Origin: Psychroflexus aestuariivivens
Lineage (GTDB): Bacteria > Bacteroidota > Bacteroidia > Flavobacteriales > Flavobacteriaceae
Length of the DNA: 64,000 nucleotides
Direction of reading: 5' to 3'
Assembly (NCBI RefSeq): GCF_004010055.1
Contig: NZ_RQVT01000061.1
Span: 146,849 to 210,848 of the forward strand
The position numbers and the translations under genes are program-made. Positions 44,605 to 53,119 of this stretch are shown one piece after another; the first letter of the stretch is position 1, and every line of letters begins with the position of its first letter. The notes under the pieces were generated by a model. It saw nothing but the letters and a program-made list of their open reading frames with translations, did no database searches and had not been told where the DNA came from.

Positions 44605-46596
44605 ATGACCAAAAAAATCACAATTTTACTATGTTTTTTTCCGATTTTTTGTTTTTCACAAATCTTAGTTTCTGACGATTATACACCAGACGAACTAATA
44701 GAAAATATTTTGGTTTCAGGTGATTGTGCAAGTGCTGCTTTAGTAAGTTCACCAAACAACAGTAACGTAGGTGGTTATGACTATAAAAGTTATGGTGCAT
44801 TTTCCAATACAAATAATAGTTCACAGTTAACTATTGATGGCGGAATTGTCCTAAGTACGCATAATGTAACGGCAATTCATCCAGATTCTTTGATGCTTAG
44901 CGGATATAATAATTGGGATGGTGACGAAGATTTAGAAGCTTTAATTCAAGAACCCGACAACACCTATAATGCCACAAGAATTGAGTTTTCATTTGTGTCG
45001 TTAGTAGAGGAAGTTGAATTCAAATATTTATTAGCCTCTAATGAATGGCCTGCCTATTCTTGTGAATATGCAGACACTTTTGCTTTCATCGTCTCAGGTC
45101 CTGGCATTTCTAATACGAATTTTTACGACCATGACGCTAATCCAAATACACCAGATGTAGAACTCGATTTAAATGGGCTTAATATTGCTACCTTACCAGG
45201 TACCAACATTCCTGTAAATCCTGTCAATATTAATCTCGATACCGAATGTGAACCCGGAACTATGGGAGAGTTTGCCTTGTCTCAATTCTATGATACTCAA
45301 AATAGTGATAATGGATCTACCACATTTAACGGTCAAACAATCCCATTAACAGCTTCAGTAGAAGTTATACCTGGACAAGTCTATCAAATGACTCTAGTTA
45401 TTGCTGATAGAGCTGACAAAATATACAATTCATCTGTATTTCTTGAAGCAAGTAGTTTTGATACCGGAAGCCTGGATTTAGGTGAAGATTTAACTGCCGA
45501 GAATGGCTTTATAGAATGTGAAGGCACACAAGTCACCTTAGATATGGGAATTGAAGTGGTGCAAGGCGCAATTGTTGAATGGTCTAAAGATGGCATCATT
45601 ATTCCTAATGCAGAAGGTAGCAGTCTAGATGTAGACGAATCTGGAGAGTATTCCGTATTTTATGATATCCCAAATTCATGTCAGATGAGTGACGTCGTCA
45701 TCGTTGATTTTGCGTCCAATCCTGATTTTGACGGCGCAGCAGGTCTAACGAGCGACTTCAATAATATTGTAGCTTGTTCTAACAGTAATATTGATCTTAC
45801 AGAAAATGATTACACCACTGCCAACCCTGATGATGAGTTCGTAACCTCTTATCATCTAAGTCAATCTGATGCGGAAAATAATATAAACAGCATAACCAAT
45901 CCAGACTCATATGCGGTTAATTCTGATGTTAGCATCTTTGTCCGAGTTGAAAGTGTCTCGGCAGAACAATTAACCGGGTGCTACGATACCATTAGCTTTC
46001 AAATTATAGCTGAAGATATAAGTATTGGTGACGACTTAGAAAATATTACTGAATGCTACAAACCAGGTTTGCCAGCGACTTTTGATTTGAGTATCAATAA
46101 TAGTTTAGCTTTAGGTAATCAATCAAGTTCTGATTTTTCAGTATATTATTATGATAGTGAAACCGATGCCTTACAAAACAATACAAATAATGCAATACAA
46201 AATATTACTGAATATGAACTTGAAGACATCGGAGAAAATACAATTTGGGTCAATGTCAACAATAATTTCACTAATGATTGTTTTGTAACTAGTAATTTCA
46301 ATATTGAATTACTTGAAAATAACAGTCCACAATGCGAAGACCTTAGTCTTGTTTCTGAAAATGAAATCAATTTTGAAATTTATCCTAATCCTACCTCTGG
46401 TCAGTTGAATTTCAAGTCAGAAAATGGAATTTCAGAAATAAATATTTTTGATATCAATGGGAAGCAACTGATTCACAAAAGACTAAAACAACAACTAGAT
46501 GGACAACTAAATCTAGAATCATTTCAAAAAGGTTTGTATTTCATTCAGTTCAAAAACGACAAAAACACTCAGATTCACAAAATAATTAAAAAATAA
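44605..46596 (+). CDS. Choice-of-anchor-L protein with type A T9SS sorting domain
   Basis: The secreted 663-residue protein starts at ATG 44605 with a signal peptide (MTKKITILLCFFPIFCFSQ). The in-frame ATG at 44545 would put a charged 20-residue extension in front of it and is rejected. Residues 20-280 form a choice-of-anchor L domain (LLASNEWPAYSCEYADTFAF, DHDANPNTPDVEL, TLPGTNIPVNPV), clearly homologous to the first part of the 878-residue protein at 24034-26670. Ig-like and other beta regions follow. The end is a type A sorting domain (FEIYPNPTSGQLNF...GLYFIQFKN...IHKIIKK). It therefore reaches T9SS by a different sorting signal from its paralogue. The 245-residue T9SS protein follows after 90 bp. 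Confidence 0.9.
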   Translation: MTKKITILLCFFPIFCFSQILVSDDYTPDELIENILVSGDCASAALVSSPNNSNVGGYDYKSYGAFSNTNNSSQLTIDGGIVLSTHNVTAIHPDSLMLSGYNNWDGDEDLEALIQEPDNTYNATRIEFSFVSLVEEVEFKYLLASNEWPAYSCEYADTFAFIVSGPGISNTNFYDHDANPNTPDVELDLNGLNIATLPGTNIPVNPVNINLDTECEPGTMGEFALSQFYDTQNSDNGSTTFNGQTIPLTASVEVIPGQVYQMTLVIADRADKIYNSSVFLEASSFDTGSLDLGEDLTAENGFIECEGTQVTLDMGIEVVQGAIVEWSKDGIIIPNAEGSSLDVDESGEYSVFYDIPNSCQMSDVVIVDFASNPDFDGAAGLTSDFNNIVACSNSNIDLTENDYTTANPDDEFVTSYHLSQSDAENNINSITNPDSYAVNSDVSIFVRVESVSAEQLTGCYDTISFQIIAEDISIGDDLENITECYKPGLPATFDLSINNSLALGNQSSSDFSVYYYDSETDALQNNTNNAIQNITEYELEDIGENTIWVNVNNNFTNDCFVTSNFNIELLENNSPQCEDLSLVSENEINFEIYPNPTSGQLNFKSENGISEINIFDINGKQLIHKRLKQQLDGQLNLESFQKGLYFIQFKNDKNTQIHKIIKK

Positions 46597-46686
46597 ACTG
46601 TTTTAAAACAAATAAAAAAGTCATTAAAATACTTCGAAAAAAAGCTCAGAGAATTTGTTGCCTAATAAACTTTAATACCTAAAATT

Positions 46687-47424
46687 ATGAAAAACACATT
46701 TCTCTTATTCAGTTTCCTTTGTTGTATGGCAGCATTCTCTCAATCGTACCAATTGGAAAATAATATATGGTTTATAGCAAGTTTAACCGTAGACGGGGAA
46801 GATATTACAAATCAGATGGCAGGTAACGATTCTTACGAAACTGGTCTTACACTAATTTTTTCAGAAGGAAACTTAGAAACTTTTTTTGGTGAAGGTCCTC
46901 TGGAAATAACCACTTGCATCTCAATGACGGCGCAACTAGATTTTGATAATAACGAAAGTTTTTCAATTATAAACCATAATGTTACTGGAGAAAATTGTGA
47001 ATCTGAAGGATATTCAAATTATGGGAATTACTACTTTAATAATTTCTTTATAGTAAATGAAGACCCGACCGTGCAGTATAATTTCCAATATCTAATAGGT
47101 GGTGATGAAGGAACAAATTTAACCATTATCAACCCAAATGGAGATGTCGCATTTTTCTGGAATGAAGTTTTAAGTTCGTCTTCATTTGATTCTGAAAAGC
47201 TTGCGATTTATCCCAATCCAAGCGAAAATCATTTCAGTATTGAAGGTGCAGAAAATTTGACAATCAAAAATCTCCAAGTCTTTAATTTACAAGGTAAATT
47301 GATAAAAACCTTCAACCACGAATCTAAAAACAGGTATGATATTTCAGCGTTGAATAGCGGTGTTTATATTTTGAAAATCAATGGAGAAAATGGGGATTTT
47401 AGTAAAAAGTTGATGGTTAAATAA
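46687..47424 (+). CDS. Small secreted protein with type A T9SS sorting domain
   Basis: The 245-residue protein has a signal peptide (1-19, ending MAAFSQ) and an N-terminal domain of about 145 residues of unknown function. That domain begins LENNIWFIASLTVDGEDITN, as in lipocalin-like or META-type beta domains of Flavobacteriia, and includes three or four Cys. The type A sorting domain (about 165-245) reads LAIYPNPSENHFSI...VFNLQGKLIKTF...LNSGVYILKI...FSKKLMVK. It lies 90 bp after another T9SS cargo gene on the same strand, possibly co-transcribed. A weak GTTAG/CTAAC hairpin with a T-run follows at 47461-47494. Confidence 0.82.
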   Translation: MKNTFLLFSFLCCMAAFSQSYQLENNIWFIASLTVDGEDITNQMAGNDSYETGLTLIFSEGNLETFFGEGPLEITTCISMTAQLDFDNNESFSIINHNVTGENCESEGYSNYGNYYFNNFFIVNEDPTVQYNFQYLIGGDEGTNLTIINPNGDVAFFWNEVLSSSSFDSEKLAIYPNPSENHFSIEGAENLTIKNLQVFNLQGKLIKTFNHESKNRYDISALNSGVYILKINGENGDFSKKLMVK

Positions 47425-47482
47425 ATTAAATCCAGCATGTAAAATATTAAAGAACTAATAGTTAGGGTTTGCGATTTTTAAG

Positions 47483-47815
47483 CTAACGTTTTTTTAAATT
47501 CCGAAGTTGAAATTTCAGCATTTCAATTTGTTCTTTTAGACTTTGAATGTGTTCGGCTTGCAAATCTATAATGTAGTCCTTATCTTTTAGACGTTCCAAT
47601 AATTGATTATTTTTTGTTTGCTCCGTTTTGTACTCTGCTTCTTTCTCTTGAACTTGTTTTAATCCAAATTCATACACAATTAACCGTTTTGTAGAATCAG
47701 GTATTTTTCTGTTTCCATTGAAATAAGAATCAATAGTCCTTTCCCCTACGCCCAATTTCTCGCTTATTTTTTTCTTAGTTAATCCGCTGTCTTTCAGTAT
47801 TTGAAGATGATCCAT
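47483..47815 (-). CDS. HTH protein with C-terminal coiled coil
   Basis: The 110-residue protein has an N-terminal helix-turn-helix (LTKKKISEKLGVGERTIDSYFNGNRKIP, 12-39) of the Cro/XRE type. A long, highly charged coiled coil follows (about 55-108; KDKDYIIDLQAEHIQSLKEQIEML), probably for oligomerisation. It is likely a DNA-binding regulator of unknown target. It is transcribed alone, between the T9SS genes and tRNA-Leu. No toxin or phage genes accompany it. Confidence 0.7.
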   Translation of the reverse strand: MDHLQILKDSGLTKKKISEKLGVGERTIDSYFNGNRKIPDSTKRLIVYEFGLKQVQEKEAEYKTEQTKNNQLLERLKDKDYIIDLQAEHIQSLKEQIEMLKFQLRNLKKR

Positions 47816-47954
47816 TTGAATTTGACGTATTTTTTAAGAAAAGCTGGTTTGAAACCTATACCAAAGACTTTTAAATTTTGCCTATTTTGAAGTTTTGACA
47901 TTTTTTTATCGTTATGCTAAAAAAAGTTGACACAAAATTGACACATTTAACACA

Positions 47955-47987
47955 AAACCCTCGTAAACTTAGCGTTCACAAGGGTTT
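47955..47987 (-). terminator. Hairpin downstream of tRNA-Leu(CAA)
   Basis: AAACCCT (47955-47961) and AGGGTTT (47981-47987) form a 7-bp stem 6 nt past the tRNA 3' end on the minus strand, followed by a short U-rich run. A plausible tRNA terminator. Confidence 0.5.
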
Positions 47988-47992
47988 CAAAG

Positions 47993-48074
47993 TACCTAGG
48001 GCGGGAATCGAACCCGCACTCCCGAAAGAACTGGATTTTGAATCCAGCGCGTCTACCAGTTCCGCCACCTAGGC
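47993..48074 (-). tRNA. tRNA-Leu (anticodon CAA)
   Basis: This 82-nt class II tRNA has acceptor arms GCCTAGG and CCTAGGT, which pair over 7 bp with one G-U. The D-arm contains GGTAGAC. The anticodon stem CTGGA/TCCAG encloses loop TTCAAAA with anticodon CAA, for UUG codons. A long variable arm is typical of Leu, and the T-arm is GCGGGTTCGAATCCCGC. The 3' CCA is not encoded. ORFs over this region are read-through shadows. Confidence 0.96.
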
Positions 48075-48087
48075 ATTTTCTGCTTTG

Positions 48088-48095
48088 CAAAAGTA
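48088..48095 (-). promoter_or_regulatory. Putative -7 box of tRNA-Leu(CAA)
   Basis: The minus strand reads TACTTTTG, an exact TAnnTTTG match ending 13 nt before the tRNA 5' end, so only a short 5' leader would be removed. Confidence 0.45.
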
Positions 48096-48159
48096 TAAAA
48101 TATTTTCTTCTCCAAAAGAAATTCTTTGAATTATTTAGCAACAACTTCATTTATTTATC

Positions 48160-48167
48160 TAAATTTG
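48160..48167 (+). promoter_or_regulatory. Putative -7 box of prs-rplY
   Basis: TAAATTTG is an exact TAnnTTTG match 40 nt upstream of the prs ATG. A -33 TTG is not apparent at the usual distance. Confidence 0.4.
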
Positions 48168-48207
48168 CACTCCATAAAAATAATATCTTTCAAAAGGTCA
48201 ATAAGTT

Positions 48208-49149
48208 ATGGCAGACGTAGAAAAAGTGGCAAAGATTTTTGCCTGTTCCCAAAGTACAACTTTAGCAAAGTCTATTGCAAAATCCTATGGCATCCCCTTA
48301 GGCAGCGTGAATACTTTGCACTTCAGTGATGGTGAATTTCAGCCGTCATTTGAAGAGAGTGTCAGAGGTTCACGCGTATTTCTTATTGGTTCTACATTTC
48401 CTAGTTCTGATAATTTGATGGAAATGTTGCTGATGCTAGATGCTGCAAAACGCTCTTCTGCAAGACATATTACTGCCGTCATGCCATATTTTGGCTGGGC
48501 GAGACAAGACCGAAAAGATAAACCTAGAGTACCAATTGCAGCCAAAATGGTTGCCAAAATGCTTGAAACAGCTGGCGCTACGCGAATTATTACAATGGAT
48601 TTGCATGCCGATCAAATTCAAGGTTTTTTCGAAAAACCTGTGGATCATCTTTACGCTTCAACGGTGTTTTTACCGTATTTGAGACAGCTTAAACTGGATG
48701 ATTTGGTCGTTGCCTCTCCAGATATGGGCGGTTCCAAAAGAGCTTATGCCTATTCTAAATTTTTAGAAAGTGATGTAGTCATTTGTTATAAACAGCGTGC
48801 CAAAGCCAACAAGATTTCTCACATGGAATTGATTGGCGAAGTGACTGGAAAAAATGTGGTTTTGGTTGACGACCTTGTCGATACGGCTGGAACACTAACA
48901 CATGCCGCCAATTTGATGATGGAGCGTGGTGCGAAAAGTGTAAGAGCCATTTGTACACATCCAGTATTATCTGGCAATGCGTATGAAAAGTTAGAGAATT
49001 CAGAATTAGAAGAATTGATTGTCACCGATAGTATTCCACTAAAACAAGACAGTCCAAAAATAAAAGTATTAAGCTGCGCTGACTTGTTTGCAGATGTTAT
49101 GAAAGCTGTTCATTACAACAAGTCAATCAGCGAAAAGTTTTTAATGTAG
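48208..49149 (+). CDS. prs: Ribose-phosphate pyrophosphokinase (PRPP synthetase)
   Basis: Prs makes PRPP from ribose-5-phosphate and ATP, for nucleotide, His and Trp synthesis. The 313-residue protein has the family length. It has FSDGEFQPSFEESVRG (ribose/ATP region), PYFGWARQDRKDKPR (ATP-binding flexible loop), TMDLHADQIQGFF, and the PRPP-binding loop VVLVDDLVDTAGTL (about 215-228). All key residues are present. rplY begins 20 nt after its stop, so the two form an operon; this pairing is common in bacteria. Confidence 0.97.
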   Translation: MADVEKVAKIFACSQSTTLAKSIAKSYGIPLGSVNTLHFSDGEFQPSFEESVRGSRVFLIGSTFPSSDNLMEMLLMLDAAKRSSARHITAVMPYFGWARQDRKDKPRVPIAAKMVAKMLETAGATRIITMDLHADQIQGFFEKPVDHLYASTVFLPYLRQLKLDDLVVASPDMGGSKRAYAYSKFLESDVVICYKQRAKANKISHMELIGEVTGKNVVLVDDLVDTAGTLTHAANLMMERGAKSVRAICTHPVLSGNAYEKLENSELEELIVTDSIPLKQDSPKIKVLSCADLFADVMKAVHYNKSISEKFLM

Positions 49150-49169
49150 TTTAATTTAATTTAATATTT

Positions 49170-49814
49170 ATGAAATCGATTACGATCAAAGGATCTAAAA
49201 GAGAAAGCGTAGGCAAGAAATCAACAAAAGCCTTACGTAATGCTGGAGAGGTTCCTTGCGTTATATACGGAGGGGAAGAAATCACTCATTTTTCAGCACC
49301 AGAAGTGTCTTTCAACAAACTAATTTACACTCCAGACGTACATACTGTGGTCGTAGATCTTGGAGACACAAAATTTACTGCTGTACTTCAAGACATTCAA
49401 TTTCACCCAGTTACAGATGATATTCTTCATATAGATTTCTATGAATTCCACGAAGGTCAAGAAATCACTATGGAAATTCCTGTTCATTCTGAAGGTATTC
49501 CTAAAGGTGTGAAAAATGGTGGTGTTTTAAGATTTAACCTAAGACGTATGGTTGTAAGAGGTCTTGCTAAAAACCTACCTGACTTTATTGTAGCTGACGT
49601 TACTCCACTTAAAATTGGTCAGAAACTTTATGTCACTGCAGTGGCTAGTGAAGATTACAAAATACAGCATCCAGATAATACTGTGATTTGCCAAGTAAGA
49701 ACATCAAGAAACGTATCACTCATCGGTGTTGATGAGGACGAAGAAGATGAAGCTGAAGAAGGTGAAGAAAGCACTGCTGAAGGTGAAACTGCTGAAGAAG
49801 AAAGCAAAGAATAA
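49170..49814 (+). CDS. rplY: 50S ribosomal protein L25/general stress protein Ctc
   Basis: L25/Ctc binds 5S rRNA in the large subunit. The 214 residues consist of the L25 beta-barrel domain (1-95; [26 protein letters not shown]) and the TL5/Ctc-type second domain (about 95-185; [18 protein letters not shown]). A strongly acidic tail of about 30 residues ([14 protein letters not shown]) follows, as in other Bacteroidota homologues. It is downstream of prs by 20 nt and is followed by a strong terminator. Confidence 0.95.
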   Translation: MKSITIKGSKRESVGKKSTKALRNAGEVPCVIYGGEEITHFSAPEVSFNKLIYTPDVHTVVVDLGDTKFTAVLQDIQFHPVTDDILHIDFYEFHEGQEITMEIPVHSEGIPKGVKNGGVLRFNLRRMVVRGLAKNLPDFIVADVTPLKIGQKLYVTAVASEDYKIQHPDNTVICQVRTSRNVSLIGVDEDEEDEAEEGEESTAEGETAEEESKE

Positions 49815-49833
49815 TTTTTTCAATACTAATAAT

Positions 49834-49862
49834 AAAAGAGCGGCTAAATTAGCCGCTCTTTT
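49834..49862. terminator. Bidirectional terminator between rplY and the amidase gene
   Basis: AAAAGAGCGGCTAA (49834-49847) and TTAGCCGCTCTTTT (49849-49862) pair over 14 bp with a single central base. T- and A-rich ends serve both convergent genes. Confidence 0.9.
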
Positions 49863-49885
49863 TATTTATAAAAAACTTTAATCAT

Positions 49886-50488
49886 TTAAAAATCCAAAGA
49901 AGCAACGATTTGTTTAGCCAAGAATTTCTTACCGAATTCTGAATTAAGGTAAGATAAGTCCTCTTTGTTAGACAAAAATCCGAGTTCAAGCATAACCGCT
50001 GGACAATCGATATTTTCTAAAATAAAAAATCCCGCTGCTTTAACTGGTCTAACTTTAAAATCTTTCTGAGCAAAGCTTTCTAATAATTTAGTGGCATAAT
50101 AGGTTGATTTCATCAAGTGGTCATTTTTGTTTACAAAAACTTCAACACCTCGATCTTCTTCATTATTAGAATAATTTGCATGAAGTGAAATCACTAAATC
50201 TGGCTTCAAGGTCTTAATTTTTTCTACACGTTCACTCAAACTTAAATATTCATCGCTTTCTCTCAATAAAATAATTTCGATATTTCTATTAACCGCCAAA
50301 TCCTTGAGTTGTTTAGAGACATCCATTACAATCTCTTTTTCAGTAACAAGTTCAGCTCCTGAGCCATTATCAGCTCCACCATGACCAGCGTCAATTACAA
50401 TTCGAAGTTTTTTATCAGGATTACATTCCCCTGCATAAGCAAAACTGAACATCAAGCATAAACTAAAAATAAACGCAATTTTTTTCAT
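49886..50488 (-). CDS. N-acetylmuramoyl-L-alanine amidase (Amidase_3)
   Basis: This periplasmic zinc amidase cleaves the amide bond between MurNAc and the stem peptide of peptidoglycan. The 200-residue protein has a signal peptide (1-19, ending AYAG) and a single Amidase_3 domain. IVIDAGHGGADNG holds the first zinc His, TEKEIVMDV the Glu ligand, VISLHANYSNN the second His, and VMLELGFLSNKED the catalytic Glu. It lacks the AMIN or LysM domains of AmiC-type enzymes, so it is a minimal form. It is monocistronic and convergent with prs-rplY. Confidence 0.9.
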   Translation of the reverse strand: MKKIAFIFSLCLMFSFAYAGECNPDKKLRIVIDAGHGGADNGSGAELVTEKEIVMDVSKQLKDLAVNRNIEIILLRESDEYLSLSERVEKIKTLKPDLVISLHANYSNNEEDRGVEVFVNKNDHLMKSTYYATKLLESFAQKDFKVRPVKAAGFFILENIDCPAVMLELGFLSNKEDLSYLNSEFGKKFLAKQIVASLDF

Positions 50489-50651
50489 GAGGATAATATT
50501 TAAAATGATAAGGCTGTAAACTAGTAAAATATTTCAACTCAGCATCATCAAAATTTAAAAATCGAATTGGTTTATTCAATATAGGTTAGATAAATTCAAA
50601 ACAAACATCTCTGAATAGAAGTGGTTGTTTATATTAAAAATTTATAATCAA

Positions 50652-51050
50652 TTATTTAGAATTTACCATCCATTCGATTCCAAATTGATCGGTAATTCTA
50701 CCGTAGTATGCTCCCCAATTTGTTTTTTGAAAATTGGTATGGACTTTACCACCTTTAGATAATTCATCAAATAAAGTTTTTGCTTTTTGATCATCGTCCA
50801 GGTCAATACTCATTTGAATATTCGTCCCATTTGTAATGGGCGTATCTGGCGAGGCATCGTATCCCATGATGTGAAATCCATCGCCTTTGAGCTCGGCGTG
50901 TTGAAGTTTATGTTTGTAATCTTCTGGGATGTCATTTTCTTGACCTTCATAAGTTTGTGTATTGATGATTTCACCACCAAATAATGATTTATAAAAACTG
51001 AAAGCCTCTTGACATTGACCTCTAAATGATAAGTATGATTGAATTCTCAT
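50652..51050 (-). CDS. VOC superfamily protein (PhnB/glyoxalase-like)
   Basis: The 132-residue protein has the two beta-alpha-beta-beta-beta modules of the vicinal oxygen chelate fold. It begins YLSFRGQCQEAFSFYKSLFGGEI and ends GAYYGRITDQFGIEWMVNS, the hallmark of the PhnB-like subgroup. GFHIMGYDASPD is also typical. Metal ligands are not clear, so enzyme activity is uncertain. No neighbour suggests a pathway. The start ATG immediately precedes the first conserved strand. Confidence 0.85.
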   Translation of the reverse strand: MRIQSYLSFRGQCQEAFSFYKSLFGGEIINTQTYEGQENDIPEDYKHKLQHAELKGDGFHIMGYDASPDTPITNGTNIQMSIDLDDDQKAKTLFDELSKGGKVHTNFQKTNWGAYYGRITDQFGIEWMVNSK

Positions 51051-51190
51051 GATTAATTTATTTTAAGTTCGATTTTAAAATAAATTTTTTAAATCAATTT
51101 TATTTTAAAAAAAAGCTAAAGTTTGGGGGGTGACTCTTTATCAAGAACCTGTTTGAAACCATCTGAAATGATTTCTAAAAATTATGAATA

Positions 51191-51222
51191 AAAAAAGCCT
51201 TTCAATTAAGAAAGGCTTTTTT
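51191..51222 (-). terminator. Hairpin terminator downstream of tRNA-Leu(UAG)
   Basis: AAAAAAGCCTTTC (51191-51203) and GAAAGGCTTTTTT (51210-51222) form a 13-bp stem around a 6-nt loop, 5 nt past the tRNA 3' end on the minus strand, with a six-base U-tract. Confidence 0.85.
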
Positions 51223-51227
51223 AAAAG

Positions 51228-51309
51228 TGCGGGCGGAGAGACTCGAACTCTCACACCTCGCGGCACTAGATCCTAAGTCTAGCGTGTCTACCAATTCCAC
51301 CACGCCCGC
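51228..51309 (-). tRNA. tRNA-Leu (anticodon UAG)
   Basis: This 82-nt class II tRNA has a perfectly paired acceptor (GCGGGCG/CGCCCGC). The anticodon stem CTAGA/TCTAG encloses loop CTTAGGA with anticodon UAG, for CUN codons. A long variable arm and the T-arm GAGAGTTCGAGTCTCTC complete it. The 3' CCA is not encoded. It is a different isoacceptor from the tRNA-Leu 3.2 kb away. Confidence 0.96.
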
Positions 51310-51628
51310 ATCTTGATTTAAATTATTTCGAATTCATTTTTTTGATTTCAAAATAAAATCGCAAATCGTTTTTTTGCGAGTGCAAATATAATTAATATTC
51401 GTTACTTTCAAATATCTATTCAAAAAAATATGAGAAAATATCAAGATTAAGGAAACAACAATTATTTAAGAGCTAAAAATAATGTTTCTTTGAAATTACG
51501 TGTTGAATCTTCTTAGATCAAAAAAATAATTCTAGCTATGAGACTCCTAATTTGGTTTTAAAATCTAAAAATTTAAGCTGAAATTTTAAATCAAATTTTT
51601 ATCTTGTAAATTCTCAAAAAATCAAAAT
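51310..51628. other. Intergenic region between tRNA-Leu(UAG) and the M20 peptidase gene
   Basis: The stretch is AT-rich and holds no ORF. The one recognisable element is CAAATATA at 51383-51390, a minus-strand TAnnTTTG box that could start the tRNA transcript with a leader of about 70 nt. No promoter for the peptidase gene stands out. Confidence 0.5.
51383..51390 (-). promoter_or_regulatory. Possible -7 box of tRNA-Leu(UAG)
   Basis: The minus strand reads TATATTTG, an exact TAnnTTTG match, 73 nt before the tRNA 5' end. That is longer than for the other tRNA, so the assignment is weaker. Confidence 0.3.
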
Positions 51629-53023
51629 ATGATGTCACCTAAAGATTATATCGACAAAAACAAAAAACGCTTTATAGATGAACTCATCGAATTGTTGAAA
51701 ATGCCTTCAGTAAGTGCTGACCCGAGTTTTAAAAAAGACGTACTTAACACAGCAGACGCGGTTAAAGACAGTTTAAAAAACGCTGGTTGCGATTTGGTTG
51801 AAATTTGCGAAACCCCTGGCTACCCGATTGTTTACGGTGAAAAAATCATCGACAGTAAACTTCCAACCGTCCTTATTTATGGACATTATGATGTCCAACC
51901 TCCCGATCCTATTGATTTATGGGACAATCCACCATTTGAACCAGTCATCAAAACAACTGAGGTGCATCCAGACGGTGCTATTTTTGCGCGTGGCGCTTGC
52001 GACGACAAAGGCCAAATGTACATGCACGTAAAAGCGATGGAATACATGACGGCTAATAATGACTTGCCTTGTAATGTGAAATTTATGATTGAAGGAGAAG
52101 AAGAAGTTGGCAGCGTTAGTTTAGAGTGGTTTTTGGAGCGTAATCAAGAACGACTGGCTAACGATGTAATTTTGATTTCAGACACAGGCATGATCAGTAA
52201 AGACACTCCTTCCATCACCACCGGATTACGTGGTCTCAGCTATGTGGAAGTGGAAGTTACTGGGCCAAATAGAGATTTACATTCTGGCTTATACGGTGGC
52301 GCAGTCGCCAATCCAATCAATATTTTATCCAAAATGATTGCAGATTTGCACGATGAAAATAATCATATCACCATTCCTGGATTTTACGACAAAGTTGAAG
52401 AATTAAGCACGAAGGAACGCGAGAAAATGGGAGAAGCTCCATTCGATTTAGAAGACTACAAATCCCATATCGACATTCCTGAAATTCATGGTGAACATGG
52501 ATTTACGACTAACGAACGCGGCTCCATTCGTCCGACTTTGGATGTAAATGGCATTTGGGGTGGCTACATTGGAGAAGGTGCTAAAACCGTTATACCTAGT
52601 AAAGCTTTTGCTAAAATTTCTATGCGTTTAGTGCCGAACCAAGATTGGCGAGAAATCACTGAACTCTTCAAAAAACATTTTGAAAATATTGCGCCAAGCA
52701 GCGTTAGTGTAAAAGTAAAACCTCATCACGGAGGTCAAGCTTACGTCACACCAATAGACAGCACCGCTTATAAAGCTGCCGATTTAGCTTTCAAAGAAAC
52801 TTTTGGCAAACCTGCTATTCCACAACGTAGTGGCGGGAGCATTCCGATTGTTTCATTATTTGAAAAATATATGAAAAGCAAAACTGTTCTGATGGGCTTT
52901 GGGCTAAATTCTGATGCAATTCACTCACCAAATGAACATTTTGGAATTTGGAATTACCTGAAAGGCATAGAAACCATTCCATATTTCTACAAACACTTTA
53001 CTAAATTGAAAATGAATTCATAA
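51629..53023 (+). CDS. M20 family zinc dipeptidase
   Basis: This predicted di-zinc dipeptidase has 464 residues and no signal peptide, so it should act in the cytoplasm on imported dipeptides. Metal and catalytic motifs are in order: YGHYDVQPP (H86, D88), RGACDDKGQM (bridging Asp about 125), FMIEGEEEVGS (157-159, catalytic Glu and ligand), ISDTGM, and a C-terminal SDAIHSPNEHFG with the last His ligand. The lid domain lies in the middle (about 210-370). The exact start could be either of two adjacent ATGs. It precedes the DAO-type oxidoreductase gene by 96 bp, which may be coincidental. Confidence 0.93.
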   Translation: MMSPKDYIDKNKKRFIDELIELLKMPSVSADPSFKKDVLNTADAVKDSLKNAGCDLVEICETPGYPIVYGEKIIDSKLPTVLIYGHYDVQPPDPIDLWDNPPFEPVIKTTEVHPDGAIFARGACDDKGQMYMHVKAMEYMTANNDLPCNVKFMIEGEEEVGSVSLEWFLERNQERLANDVILISDTGMISKDTPSITTGLRGLSYVEVEVTGPNRDLHSGLYGGAVANPINILSKMIADLHDENNHITIPGFYDKVEELSTKEREKMGEAPFDLEDYKSHIDIPEIHGEHGFTTNERGSIRPTLDVNGIWGGYIGEGAKTVIPSKAFAKISMRLVPNQDWREITELFKKHFENIAPSSVSVKVKPHHGGQAYVTPIDSTAYKAADLAFKETFGKPAIPQRSGGSIPIVSLFEKYMKSKTVLMGFGLNSDAIHSPNEHFGIWNYLKGIETIPYFYKHFTKLKMNS

Positions 53024-53119
53024 TAGAATTTAAAACTGCAATTCATAGCTAAACTTATTCAACTATTTAGATAAATCACAGCACTCAATCAAACAATTGA
53101 ATCTTTTAAAATCGATGAC

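Noticed and set aside
47947..48329. Small ORFs over the tRNA-Leu(CAA) and its flanks
   Set aside because: They read through a complete tRNA gene and a promoter region, and share no motif with known proteins.
47993..51309. The two tRNA-Leu genes as flanks of a genomic island
   Set aside because: The genes between them (prs, rplY, amidase, VOC) are core functions with ordinary composition, the tRNAs differ in sequence, and no integrase or att repeats are seen.
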